Assembly (NCBI GenBank): GCA_900770765.1
Contig: CAAGLK010000039.1
Location: forward strand, 1 to 6,438
Length of the DNA: 6,438 nt
Origin: Helicobacteraceae bacterium
Lineage (GTDB): Bacteria; Campylobacterota; Campylobacteria; Campylobacterales; Helicobacteraceae
Direction of reading: 5' to 3'
Part shown: one piece after another, positions 1 to 6,059 of the stretch
How the letters are laid out: every line of letters starts with the position of its first letter
Position numbering within the stretch: position 1 is the stretch's first letter
Translations under genes and position numbers: made by a program
Notes under the pieces: model-generated
Database searches by the model: none
The model's input: only the letters and a program-made list of their open reading frames with translations
What the model was told of the DNA's origin: nothing

Positions 1-109
1 TAGAAATGATGCGTGCAAAAGAAGTGGAAAGTTTTTTAGAGCTTATAATGAAGTGCCTACAATTGCCCTTATTTTAATCACAATTTTAATTATGATTCAG
101 CCATTTTAA
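1..109 (+). CDS. hemJ: HemJ protoporphyrinogen IX oxidase, C-terminal end (5' truncated by window)
   Basis: Only the last 35 codons are present (codons begin at base 2, stop TAA 107-109). The residues read KFFRAYNEVPTIALIL, followed by a hydrophobic stretch and a final IQPF. The R-x-(F/Y)-N-E-(I/V)-P-T motif just before a last transmembrane helix ending in a short polar/Pro-Phe tail is the typical C-terminus of HemJ (formerly UPF0093/YggT-neighbour type 'integral membrane protein'). The family is an inner-membrane, haem-containing oxidase that converts protoporphyrinogen IX to protoporphyrin IX in bacteria lacking HemG or HemY. The identification rests on family memory of a short tail, but the motif is distinctive. 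The stop codon merges with the ribosome binding site of argH, so the two genes are probably co-transcribed. Confidence 0.8.
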   Translation, partial: RNDACKRSGKFFRAYNEVPTIALILITILIMIQPF

Positions 110-113
110 AGGA
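108..113 (+). promoter_or_regulatory. Ribosome binding site deciding the TTG start of argH
   Basis: AAAGGA lies five bases before TTG at 119 and overlaps the hemJ stop codon. No in-frame ATG or GTG lies near this point, and the conserved ArgH N-terminus (KLWGGRF) begins eight codons after the TTG. The site therefore supports a TTG start and coupling to hemJ. Confidence 0.7.
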
Positions 114-118
114 TTGTT

Positions 119-1537
119 TTGAAAAATTCTAGTGAAAAATTATGGGGTGGGCGATTTAGTGCAAATGCAGCAGAAATTTTAGATAGATTTAATGCATCTT
201 TGCCTTTTGATAAAAAGCTATATAAGCAAGATATTTTAGGGTCAAAAACACATGCAAAAATGCTAGCTAAATGCGGAATCTTAAGCGAAGATGAGGCAAA
301 TTTAATTTGCAAGGGCTTAGATAAAGTTAAAGAAGAGATAGAATCTGGCAGCTTTATTTTTGATTTAAGCGATGAAGATATTCATATGGCGATTGAAAAA
401 AGGCTTACGCAAATCATAGGTGAAGTAGGTAAAAAGCTCCATACCGCAAGGAGTAGAAACGACCAAGTCGCACTTGATTTTCGCCTTTATGTTTTAGAAG
501 CAAATGCAATTATTAGAGAGCTTACTTTAGCCTTAATTAAAGAATTACTTAAAATCGCAAGAGAAAATACAAAAACTATGCTTCCAGGTATGACGCATCT
601 TCAGCACGCACAGCCTGTTAATTTTGGATTCTTAATGTGCGCTTATGCAAATATGTTTATGCGAGATTTTGAACGCTTAGAATCCTCTTTTAAGCGTAAT
701 AACTACTGCCCGCTAGGTGCTGCGGCACTTGCTGGGACGCCTTATAAAAGTGATAGATTTTTTGTAGCTAGTGAGCTTGGATTCTTAGCACCTACGCTAA
801 ATGCTACGGATTCTGTTAGCGATAGGGATTTTGCGCTTGATTTTTTATATGATTTAAGCGTTTTATCTATGCATATTTCACGCTTTGCAGAAGAGCTAAT
901 TTTATGGAGTAGTTATGAATTTAAGTTTATCACGCTAAGCGATGCGTATTCCACAGGAAGCTCTATAATGCCGCAGAAAAAAAATCCAGATGTCCCAGAG
1001 CTTTTAAGGGGGAAAAGTGGGCGAGTTTATGGGAATTTAATCGCACTTTTAGTGGTTTTAAAAGGCTTACCACTTGCTTATAATAAAGATACGCAAGAGG
1101 ATAAAGAAGGCGTATTTGATAGCTTTGAGACGCTAGAAATTTCACTAAGAATCCTAAAAGAGCTAATAGCTACAATGACAATTAATAAAGAAAATATGTT
1201 AAAAGCGTGTAGAGTAGGGCATTTAAGCGCTACTGATTTAGCGGATTTTTTAGTTAAAAATTGCGAGATTCCATTTAGAGAGGCACATCATATTACAGGA
1301 AGTGCGGTAGCCTTTGCGGAATCTTTAGGGAAAGATTTAAGTGAGCTTAGTGTTAATGAATTATGTAGCGTGGATTCTAGGATTCCACAAGAGGCGTATA
1401 AAAGCCTTGATTTGTGGGATTCTATGAATAGTCGTAATTCTTATGGAGGCGCTTCAGAAGAATCCACTTTAAGTCAAATAGAAAGCCTAAGCACATGGCT
1501 AGAGCTTGCTAAACTTTCGCTAAAAAGTAGGGGATAA
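119..1537 (+). CDS. argH: Argininosuccinate lyase
   Basis: This cytosolic enzyme cleaves argininosuccinate to arginine and fumarate, the last step of arginine synthesis. The protein has 472 residues, normal for the family, and belongs to the fumarase/aspartase superfamily. Visible conserved blocks are KLWGGRF at the N-terminus, TARSRNDQVA near residue 109, GMTHLQHAQP around 157-166 (His160 in the position of the catalytic base/acid His), and the superfamily signature GSSIMPQKKNP at 280-290, whose Ser281/Ser282 loop carries the catalytic serine. Start: TTG at 119, supported by the AAAGGA upstream and by the position of the conserved N-terminus. It follows hemJ by nine bases, and its TAA overlaps the ubiE ATG by one base (TAATG), so it sits mid-operon. 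No defect is visible. Confidence 0.97.
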   Translation: MKNSSEKLWGGRFSANAAEILDRFNASLPFDKKLYKQDILGSKTHAKMLAKCGILSEDEANLICKGLDKVKEEIESGSFIFDLSDEDIHMAIEKRLTQIIGEVGKKLHTARSRNDQVALDFRLYVLEANAIIRELTLALIKELLKIARENTKTMLPGMTHLQHAQPVNFGFLMCAYANMFMRDFERLESSFKRNNYCPLGAAALAGTPYKSDRFFVASELGFLAPTLNATDSVSDRDFALDFLYDLSVLSMHISRFAEELILWSSYEFKFITLSDAYSTGSSIMPQKKNPDVPELLRGKSGRVYGNLIALLVVLKGLPLAYNKDTQEDKEGVFDSFETLEISLRILKELIATMTINKENMLKACRVGHLSATDLADFLVKNCEIPFREAHHITGSAVAFAESLGKDLSELSVNELCSVDSRIPQEAYKSLDLWDSMNSRNSYGGASEESTLSQIESLSTWLELAKLSLKSRG

Positions 1538-2253
1538 TGTCAAAGCAGCAAGAAATTATCGCTATGTTTGATGATATAGCAAGTAGTTATGATTTAGCAA
1601 ATCGCGTTATGAGCTGCGGAATTGATATTGCATGGCGTAAAAAGGCTTGTAAATTAGCCTTTAAAAATTTACCAGAATCCTCTTTAAATGCGCTAAGTAT
1701 AGCCGATGTCGCTTGCGGGACGGGTGATATGATAAGCCATTGGCAAAAAAACGCAAAAGATTCTGGCGTAAGTATTTCAAAAATTAGCGGATTTGACCCA
1801 AGTAGCGGTATGCTAAGCGTGGCTAGAAAAAAGCTAGAAAGCGTGGAATTTACACAATGCGAAGCTACAGCCTTACCGCTTGAGAATAGCAGCGTGGATA
1901 TTATTAGTATCGCTTATGGAATTAGAAATGTTGTAGAAAGAGATAGGGCTTTAAGGGAATTTGCAAGGGTATTAAAAAAAGGCGGAATCTTAGTTATTTT
2001 GGAATTTACAAAATGCGAGAATCCCACACTTTTAGAGCGATTTATGGGATTTTATACAAAAAATATTTTGCCTTTTATTGGCGGTGTGATTTCTAAAAAT
2101 TATCGTGCTTATCGTTATTTGCCAGATTCCATTGAAGAGTTTTTAACCGCACAAAAATTACAAAGCGAGCTAGAAAACATAGGCTTTTCTTCACTTTATA
2201 CAAAGAGTTTTTCCGCTGGAGTTTGCACACTATTTATTGCAAAAAAACTATAA
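1537..2253 (+). CDS. ubiE: UbiE/MenG family C-methyltransferase (demethylmenaquinone methyltransferase)
   Basis: This is a class I SAM-dependent methyltransferase of 238 residues, the usual size for UbiE/MenG. It is predicted to methylate the ring of 2-demethylmenaquinone, the last step of menaquinone synthesis. Visible features are an N-terminal family signature (FDDIASSYDLANRVMS, then GIDIAWRKKA), SAM-binding motif I ADVACGTGDM at 56-65, the acidic post-I segment GFDPSSGML from 85, AYGIRN at 126-131, and the second UbiE signature RALREFARVLKKGG at 137-150. Campylobacterota use menaquinones rather than ubiquinone and generally make them by the futalosine route, so the menaquinone role is inferred (menG/menH are alternative symbols). 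A related paralogue that methylates another ring position cannot be excluded from sequence alone. The start ATG overlaps the argH stop. A purine-rich AGGGGA (1529-1534) lies very close to it, which suggests translational coupling. Confidence 0.93.
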   Translation: MSKQQEIIAMFDDIASSYDLANRVMSCGIDIAWRKKACKLAFKNLPESSLNALSIADVACGTGDMISHWQKNAKDSGVSISKISGFDPSSGMLSVARKKLESVEFTQCEATALPLENSSVDIISIAYGIRNVVERDRALREFARVLKKGGILVILEFTKCENPTLLERFMGFYTKNILPFIGGVISKNYRAYRYLPDSIEEFLTAQKLQSELENIGFSSLYTKSFSAGVCTLFIAKKL

Positions 2254-3513
2254 ATGGCTTTAGTTATTTTTGGCATAACCATGCTTTTTATCTATGTGCG
2301 GCCTTTTAGGATTCCACTTTGGGGCTCTGCGGCTTTTGGGGCGGTGCTTAGCTTAGTTTTTAATTGCGTAAATTTTAGCGATGTGGCTTTTGTTTGGGCT
2401 ATGGTGTGGAATAGCACATTTGCACTTGTTGGGCTAATTATTTTTGCGCTAGCTTTAGAGAAGTTAGGATTCTTTGTATTTTTTGCAAATTTGCTTTTAC
2501 AATGCGCGACAAATAAAAAAACGCTTAAAATTAAATGTTTTAGATTCTATCTTTTGCTTGGAATCTTAAGCGTATTTTTAAGCACATTTTTTGCAAATGA
2601 TGGGGCGATTTTGATTCTAACGCCGCTTGTTTTAGCTCTTTTTGCAGGGGCAAATGATAAGGGAGTGCTTATAATTTTCTTACTTTTTGTGGGATTTTTA
2701 AGCGATTTTGCTTCAAATGCTTTTGTTTTTTCTAATCTTACAAATATTATTACGGCGGATTTTTTTAAAATTCCATTTTTAGATTTTGCCTTTTTTATGG
2801 CACTTCCTCAAATTTTTGCAGTGTGCGGAAGCGTTTTTGTGTTTTGGCTAATTTTTAGAAAAAAACTACCAGAATCGCTAGAATTTAGCATAAGAGATTC
2901 TAAGAATCCTAGCTCTAGTATTATTTTATTTTGCGTTTTTTTAATGATTTTTTTATTAGTTGGAATCGTATTTGGCGAGTATTTTGGGATTCCGCTTAGT
3001 GTTTTTGTGATTTTTGTAGCTTTTCTTAGTTTATTGCGTGTTTATTTTATGCAAAAGGCTAGCGTTAAGGCGGTTTTAAGCGAAGCGCCTTTTGGCGTTG
3101 TTGTCTTTAGCTTTTGTCTATTTATTGTCGTATATGGGGTAAAAAATGCTGGTTTGGTGGAATCTTTAGAAAAACTTTTAAGCTATATTTTAGAGATTCC
3201 GCTAATTTTGCAAATTTTTAGCGTTGGGATTTTTTCTAGTTTTTTAGCTAGCAGCATTAATAACTTGCCATCGGTTATGTTAGGGGATTTAGCTTTAAGA
3301 GAGACTAGTAATTTTTTAATTTTCTCACATCTTTTAGGCTGTAATATCGGGGCGAAACTCACGCCTATAGGCTCACTTGCTACGCTGCTTTGGCTAAGTA
3401 GTTTAAGGCGTTATGGTGTTAGAATTAGCTTTTTATATTATATGAAAATCGCTTTTTTGGTTACGATTCCTACGCTGCTTTTTAGTCTATTTTCTCTTAG
3501 CATTTTTTTATAA
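2254..3513 (+). CDS. arsB: ArsB family arsenite/antimonite efflux permease
   Basis: This is a very hydrophobic inner-membrane protein of 419 residues, close to the roughly 430 of classical ArsB. About ten to twelve transmembrane segments can be picked out. Family-specific blocks run in order: FFANDGAILILTP at 112-124, SNAFVFSNLTNI around 154-165, VVYGVKNAGL, LASSINNLPSVML at 331-343, and GCNIGAKLTPIGSLATLLW at 362-380. The two Asn-Asp/Asn-Asn helix-break motifs form the internal pseudo-repeat of the ArsB/NhaD (ion transporter) superfamily. ArsB exports arsenite or antimonite, using proton-motive force or an ArsA ATPase. No arsR, arsC or arsA lies in the window, so the substrate is inferred and another anion is possible. 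The ATG directly abuts the ubiE stop, with no Shine-Dalgarno sequence visible; translation probably depends on ribosomes finishing ubiE. Confidence 0.88.
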   Translation: MALVIFGITMLFIYVRPFRIPLWGSAAFGAVLSLVFNCVNFSDVAFVWAMVWNSTFALVGLIIFALALEKLGFFVFFANLLLQCATNKKTLKIKCFRFYLLLGILSVFLSTFFANDGAILILTPLVLALFAGANDKGVLIIFLLFVGFLSDFASNAFVFSNLTNIITADFFKIPFLDFAFFMALPQIFAVCGSVFVFWLIFRKKLPESLEFSIRDSKNPSSSIILFCVFLMIFLLVGIVFGEYFGIPLSVFVIFVAFLSLLRVYFMQKASVKAVLSEAPFGVVVFSFCLFIVVYGVKNAGLVESLEKLLSYILEIPLILQIFSVGIFSSFLASSINNLPSVMLGDLALRETSNFLIFSHLLGCNIGAKLTPIGSLATLLWLSSLRRYGVRISFLYYMKIAFLVTIPTLLFSLFSLSIFL

Positions 3514-3553
3514 AATAAGCGTAAGTTGTAGCATAATGTAAGGCTTCTAAACT

Positions 3554-3559
3554 TATAAT
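3554..3559 (+). promoter_or_regulatory. Candidate -10 element of a guaA promoter
   Basis: A perfect TATAAT lies in the 74-base gap between arsB and guaA, with AT-rich sequence upstream and no obvious TTGACA at -35. That pattern is normal for the vegetative sigma factor promoters of Helicobacter and Campylobacter. Transcription would start near 3566 and give a leader of about 20 bases before the guaA ATG, leaving no room for a riboswitch. A weaker CATAAT at 3532-3537 is an alternative. AT-rich DNA yields such hexamers by chance, so this is a moderate call. Confidence 0.5.
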
Positions 3560-3576
3560 TGCAAAAATGTTTTAAC

Positions 3577-3583
3577 AAGGGTG
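3577..3583 (+). promoter_or_regulatory. Ribosome binding site of guaA
   Basis: AAGGGTG lies about five bases before the ATG at 3588. It supports this ATG, which places the conserved LDFGSQYTQL block at residues 11-20, as expected for GuaA. Confidence 0.7.
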
Positions 3584-3587
3584 AAAA

Positions 3588-6056
3588 ATGCAAAATAATC
3601 AAGTGGAAATTTTAGTCTTAGACTTTGGGTCGCAATACACTCAGCTTATTGCTAGGCGTTTAAGGGAAGTTGGCGTTTATACTGAAATCGTGCCATATTT
3701 TGAAAAGCTAGATTCTATTAAAGCTAAGAATCCTAAAGGGATAATTTTAAGTGGCGGACCTGCTAGCGTGTATGAAGATGGTGCGTATAAGCCAGATTCT
3801 CAAATCTTTAATCTAGGAATCCCCGTGCTCGGAATCTGCTATGGGATGCAGTTTATCGCGCATCATTTTGGCGGAAGCGTGGTTAGGGCGCAGGCACAGG
3901 AATTTGGCAAGGCGACTTTGGAGATTAGCGACACTCGTGCAGCATTGTTTAGTGGCGTGAAGACAGAATCTATCGTGTGGATGAGCCACGCAGATAAGGT
4001 GGAATCCTTGCCACAAGGCTTTGTGGAGATAGCAAGCAGTGGGAATACGAAAAATTGCGCTATAGCGGATTTTTCACGGCAGATTTATGCGCTGCAGTTT
4101 CACCCTGAAGTCGTGCATAGCGAGTGCGGCACGGAGATTTTAAAGAATTTTGCGGTAAGTATTTGCGGCTGCAAAACAAGCTGGAATATGAAAAATTTCG
4201 CCCAAAATGAGATTGCAAAATTGCGTAAAATCGTGCTTGGGGATTCTATGATAAATTTGGATTCTAATGTGGAAAATGTGGAATCGCAAAAAAATATAGA
4301 ATCTAATGCGAAAGATACGCAAGGCGAGTTTATAGACTTCAAAAAAGCTAGCGAGTTAGAATCTAAACAAGAGTTAATAGAAAAGCTTGTGAAAATCTGG
4401 GAGGATGGCGCAAAGACTACGCATGAAGGTTTGCAAAAAACGCAGTTGGATACTATGCGAAGCGAGATTAGGGATTCTATAAAAGAGGCGGAACATTTGC
4501 TGCTTTATAGGGAAAATGGCGAGAATCTAGGCTTTATAGCTGTGGATAAAAATGTGATTTCTATGCTTTTTGTCGCACCTTTTGCCTTTGGTCGTGGCGT
4601 TGGCGCGGCGTTAGTGAAAGCGGCGTGTGAAAAGTATTTTAAAGATTATGAGATTCTAAGCGTGGGGAGCCTTGAATACTCGCTTGGCTTTTATGAAAAG
4701 CTAGGATTTAAGAAAAGTGGCAAGATACTAAATGGGCAGCCAAAGCTCATTGATTTAAGCGCGGAAAAAAGCGTGGTGGTGAGAAATTTAGCGTTGATAG
4801 AATCTAAGGCAAAGTGTGAAAATGCGGAAAATGCGGAAATGCAGAGTGAAGTTTCTAAAGAAAAGGCGGAATCCAACGCAGAATCTGCGATTTATCACGC
4901 AAAGCCAACGCAAAACAAAGATTCTAAAGAAAATGCAGAGTGTGGGCGAGAAAATTCTAAGATTTTGGATGAGAAAATTGCTTTCAAGTGTGGGTTGCAA
5001 GGAAATGGCTTAGAATCTAGCGCGGAAGGATTTTGCGATGATTTTAAGGGTTGTGTAGATTTTGGGGCGAGGAGTTTATTAAACATAAATGACGAAGCCA
5101 CAAAATCAAACTCCCTTAAAAGCGCGCAAAAGCCAACGCCAAAAGCTGAATTTTCAAAAGTTTTGTGTGCGGTGAGTGGCGGGGTCGATTCTAGCGTCGT
5201 GGCGACCCTTTTATATCGCGCCATTGGCGAAAATCTAATCCCCGTCTTTGTAGATACGGGGCTTTTGCGTTTGGGTGAGAGAGAGGCGGTGGAGAAAATG
5301 TTTAGAGAAAACTTAAAAGTGCCGCTAATTGTCGTGGATGCGAGTGAGCTGTTTTTAAGCAGGCTTAAGGGCGTGGTAGAGCCAGAGAAAAAGCGAAAGA
5401 TTATTGGTGAAAGCTTTATTGAGGTCTTTGAAAAAGAGGCGAAAAAGCATAATAAAAATGGCGAGATTAAATTCCTAGCGCAAGGCACACTATATCCTGA
5501 TGTCATAGAATCCGTAAGTGTTAAGGGACCAAGTAAGACGATAAAAAGCCATCATAATGTCGGCGGGCTGCCAGAGTGGATGAAGTTTGAGCTAATTGAG
5601 CCTTTAAGGGAGCTTTTTAAAGACGAGGTGCGAGCACTTGGGCGAGAGCTAGGGATGCCAGAATCTATGCTTATGCGGCATCCTTTCCCGGGACCGGGCT
5701 TAGCGATTAGAATCTTAGGCGAGGTGAATAAGGCGGATTTGGATTTGCTTAGGGCGGCGGATTCTATCTTTATAGAATCTTTGCAAAAAGAGGGGCACTA
5801 TAATAGCGTGTGGCAGGCATTTTGCGTGCTTTTAAATGTAAAGAGTGTGGGCGTAATGGGCGATAATCGCACTTATGATAATACGATTTGCCTGCGTGCT
5901 GTAAATGCGCTAGATGGGATGACGGCTAGCTTCTCGCACCTGCCACACGAATTTTTAGAATCTGTCTCAAATCGCATAATAAATGAGGTCAAAGGCATTA
6001 ACCGCGTCGTGTATGACATAACTTCTAAGCCCCCAGGAACTATCGAGTGGGAGTAG
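3588..6056 (+). CDS. guaA: GMP synthase (glutamine-hydrolysing) with an inserted GNAT acetyltransferase domain
   Basis: GuaA converts XMP to GMP using ATP and ammonia taken from glutamine. Residues 1-218 form the class I amidotransferase domain: DFGSQYTQL at 12-20, ILSGGPASVY, the nucleophile Cys84 in GICYGMQ, and His172 and Glu174 in LQFHPEV complete the triad. The ATP-PPase domain starts near 521, with P-loop SGGVDSS at 530-536, followed by LAQGTLYPDVIES, SVKGPSKTIKSHHNVGGLP and MRHPFPGPGLAIRI. The C-terminal dimerisation domain ends in the canonical KPPGTIEWE. Family length is about 510-525; this protein has 822. The excess of roughly 300 residues (219-520) falls at the junction where normal GuaA runs from EIAxLR straight into KVLCAVSGGVDS. 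It contains a GNAT domain (about 252-391) between low-complexity linkers. The frame is open throughout and every GuaA catalytic motif is intact, so a working fusion is likely. The gene probably has its own promoter. Confidence 0.96.
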   Translation: MQNNQVEILVLDFGSQYTQLIARRLREVGVYTEIVPYFEKLDSIKAKNPKGIILSGGPASVYEDGAYKPDSQIFNLGIPVLGICYGMQFIAHHFGGSVVRAQAQEFGKATLEISDTRAALFSGVKTESIVWMSHADKVESLPQGFVEIASSGNTKNCAIADFSRQIYALQFHPEVVHSECGTEILKNFAVSICGCKTSWNMKNFAQNEIAKLRKIVLGDSMINLDSNVENVESQKNIESNAKDTQGEFIDFKKASELESKQELIEKLVKIWEDGAKTTHEGLQKTQLDTMRSEIRDSIKEAEHLLLYRENGENLGFIAVDKNVISMLFVAPFAFGRGVGAALVKAACEKYFKDYEILSVGSLEYSLGFYEKLGFKKSGKILNGQPKLIDLSAEKSVVVRNLALIESKAKCENAENAEMQSEVSKEKAESNAESAIYHAKPTQNKDSKENAECGRENSKILDEKIAFKCGLQGNGLESSAEGFCDDFKGCVDFGARSLLNINDEATKSNSLKSAQKPTPKAEFSKVLCAVSGGVDSSVVATLLYRAIGENLIPVFVDTGLLRLGEREAVEKMFRENLKVPLIVVDASELFLSRLKGVVEPEKKRKIIGESFIEVFEKEAKKHNKNGEIKFLAQGTLYPDVIESVSVKGPSKTIKSHHNVGGLPEWMKFELIEPLRELFKDEVRALGRELGMPESMLMRHPFPGPGLAIRILGEVNKADLDLLRAADSIFIESLQKEGHYNSVWQAFCVLLNVKSVGVMGDNRTYDNTICLRAVNALDGMTASFSHLPHEFLESVSNRIINEVKGINRVVYDITSKPPGTIEWE
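4242..4340 (+). other. N-terminal low-complexity linker of the GuaA insertion
   Basis: This encodes residues about 219-251 of GuaA, rich in Asn, Glu, Ser, Asp and Lys (for example NVENVESQKNIESNAKD). It has no counterpart in ordinary GMP synthases and looks disordered. Four copies of GAATC/GATTC occur in these 99 bases or at their edge, so the DNA itself is repetitive in character. It probably acts as a flexible tether between the amidotransferase and GNAT domains. Confidence 0.7.
4341..4760 (+). other. GNAT N-acetyltransferase domain inserted in GuaA
   Basis: Residues about 252-391 fit a complete GNAT fold of the YjaB-like/Acetyltransf_10 kind. The first helix region reads ELIEKLVKIWEDGAKTTHEGL, close to the IWxxSVxATHxFL opening of YjaB. 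A strand pair with GFIAVDKNVISMLFVAP follows, then motif A GRGVGAALV with the acetyl-CoA pyrophosphate loop R-x-x-G-x-A at 336-341. Then comes an ILSVGSLEYSLGFYEKLGFKKSG segment in two parts, in which Tyr369 is in the position of the usual general acid. The domain ends with NGQPKLIDL. GNATs transfer an acetyl group from acetyl-CoA to an amine; the substrate here cannot be told. Nothing in the domain looks degraded. Confidence 0.85.
4761..5147 (+). other. C-terminal low-complexity linker of the GuaA insertion
   Basis: This encodes residues about 392-520, rich in Glu, Asn, Ser, Ala and Lys (such as ENAENAE, KEKAESNAES, NKDSKENAE), with several scattered cysteines (CENAE, AECGRE, FKCGLQ, GFCDDFKGCV). 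I recognise no domain in it. It joins the GNAT domain to the ATP-PPase domain and looks largely disordered. It contains a short 9-base tandem repeat and many GAATC/GATTC words. Confidence 0.65.
4818..4843 (+). repeat. 9-base tandem repeat GAAAATGCG, about 2.9 copies
   Basis: Two exact copies of GAAAATGCG are followed by a diverged third (GAAATGCA). They encode Glu-Asn-Ala, Glu-Asn-Ala, Glu-Met-Gln at residues 411-419 of GuaA. Because the unit is a multiple of three, copy-number change would alter linker length without a frameshift. Confidence 0.75.
6049..6053 (+). promoter_or_regulatory. Candidate ribosome binding site for the reading frame after guaA
   Basis: GGGAG lies six bases before TTG at 6060, inside the last guaA codons. 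It is the main support for a TTG start there; the nearest in-frame ATG is 43 codons further in (6189). Confidence 0.5.
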
Positions 6057-6059
6057 GGT

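Noticed and set aside
44..49. TATAAT inside the end of hemJ as a promoter for argH
   Set aside because: The hexamer is a by-product of the conserved codons for Ala-Tyr-Asn-Glu in the HemJ motif, so its presence needs no regulatory explanation. It could still act as one, but there is no further evidence.
3523..3554. Possible hairpin AAGTT(g)TAG ... CTAAACTT between arsB and guaA, as a terminator
   Set aside because: The stem is weak and AT-rich with a bulge and a 15-base loop, no T-run follows, and its 3' arm touches the proposed guaA -10. I cannot support termination here.
4816..5013. A 65-codon plus-strand frame inside the guaA linker
   Set aside because: It is a Lys/Arg-rich frame produced by reading the repetitive linker out of phase. 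It has no ribosome binding site and no known motif.
4895..5506. A 203-codon open frame on the minus strand opposite guaA
   Set aside because: It lies across the guaA linker and the P-loop domain. Its translation is Ser/Phe/Leu-rich with no recognisable motif, and the plus strand there encodes conserved GuaA sequence. It is best explained as an antisense shadow.
3588..6056. guaA as a gene disrupted by an insertion sequence or as a frameshifted pseudogene
   Set aside because: The frame is continuous, every catalytic motif of both GuaA domains is intact, and the inserted stretch codes for a GNAT domain with no transposase, terminal inverted repeats or target-site duplication that I could find.
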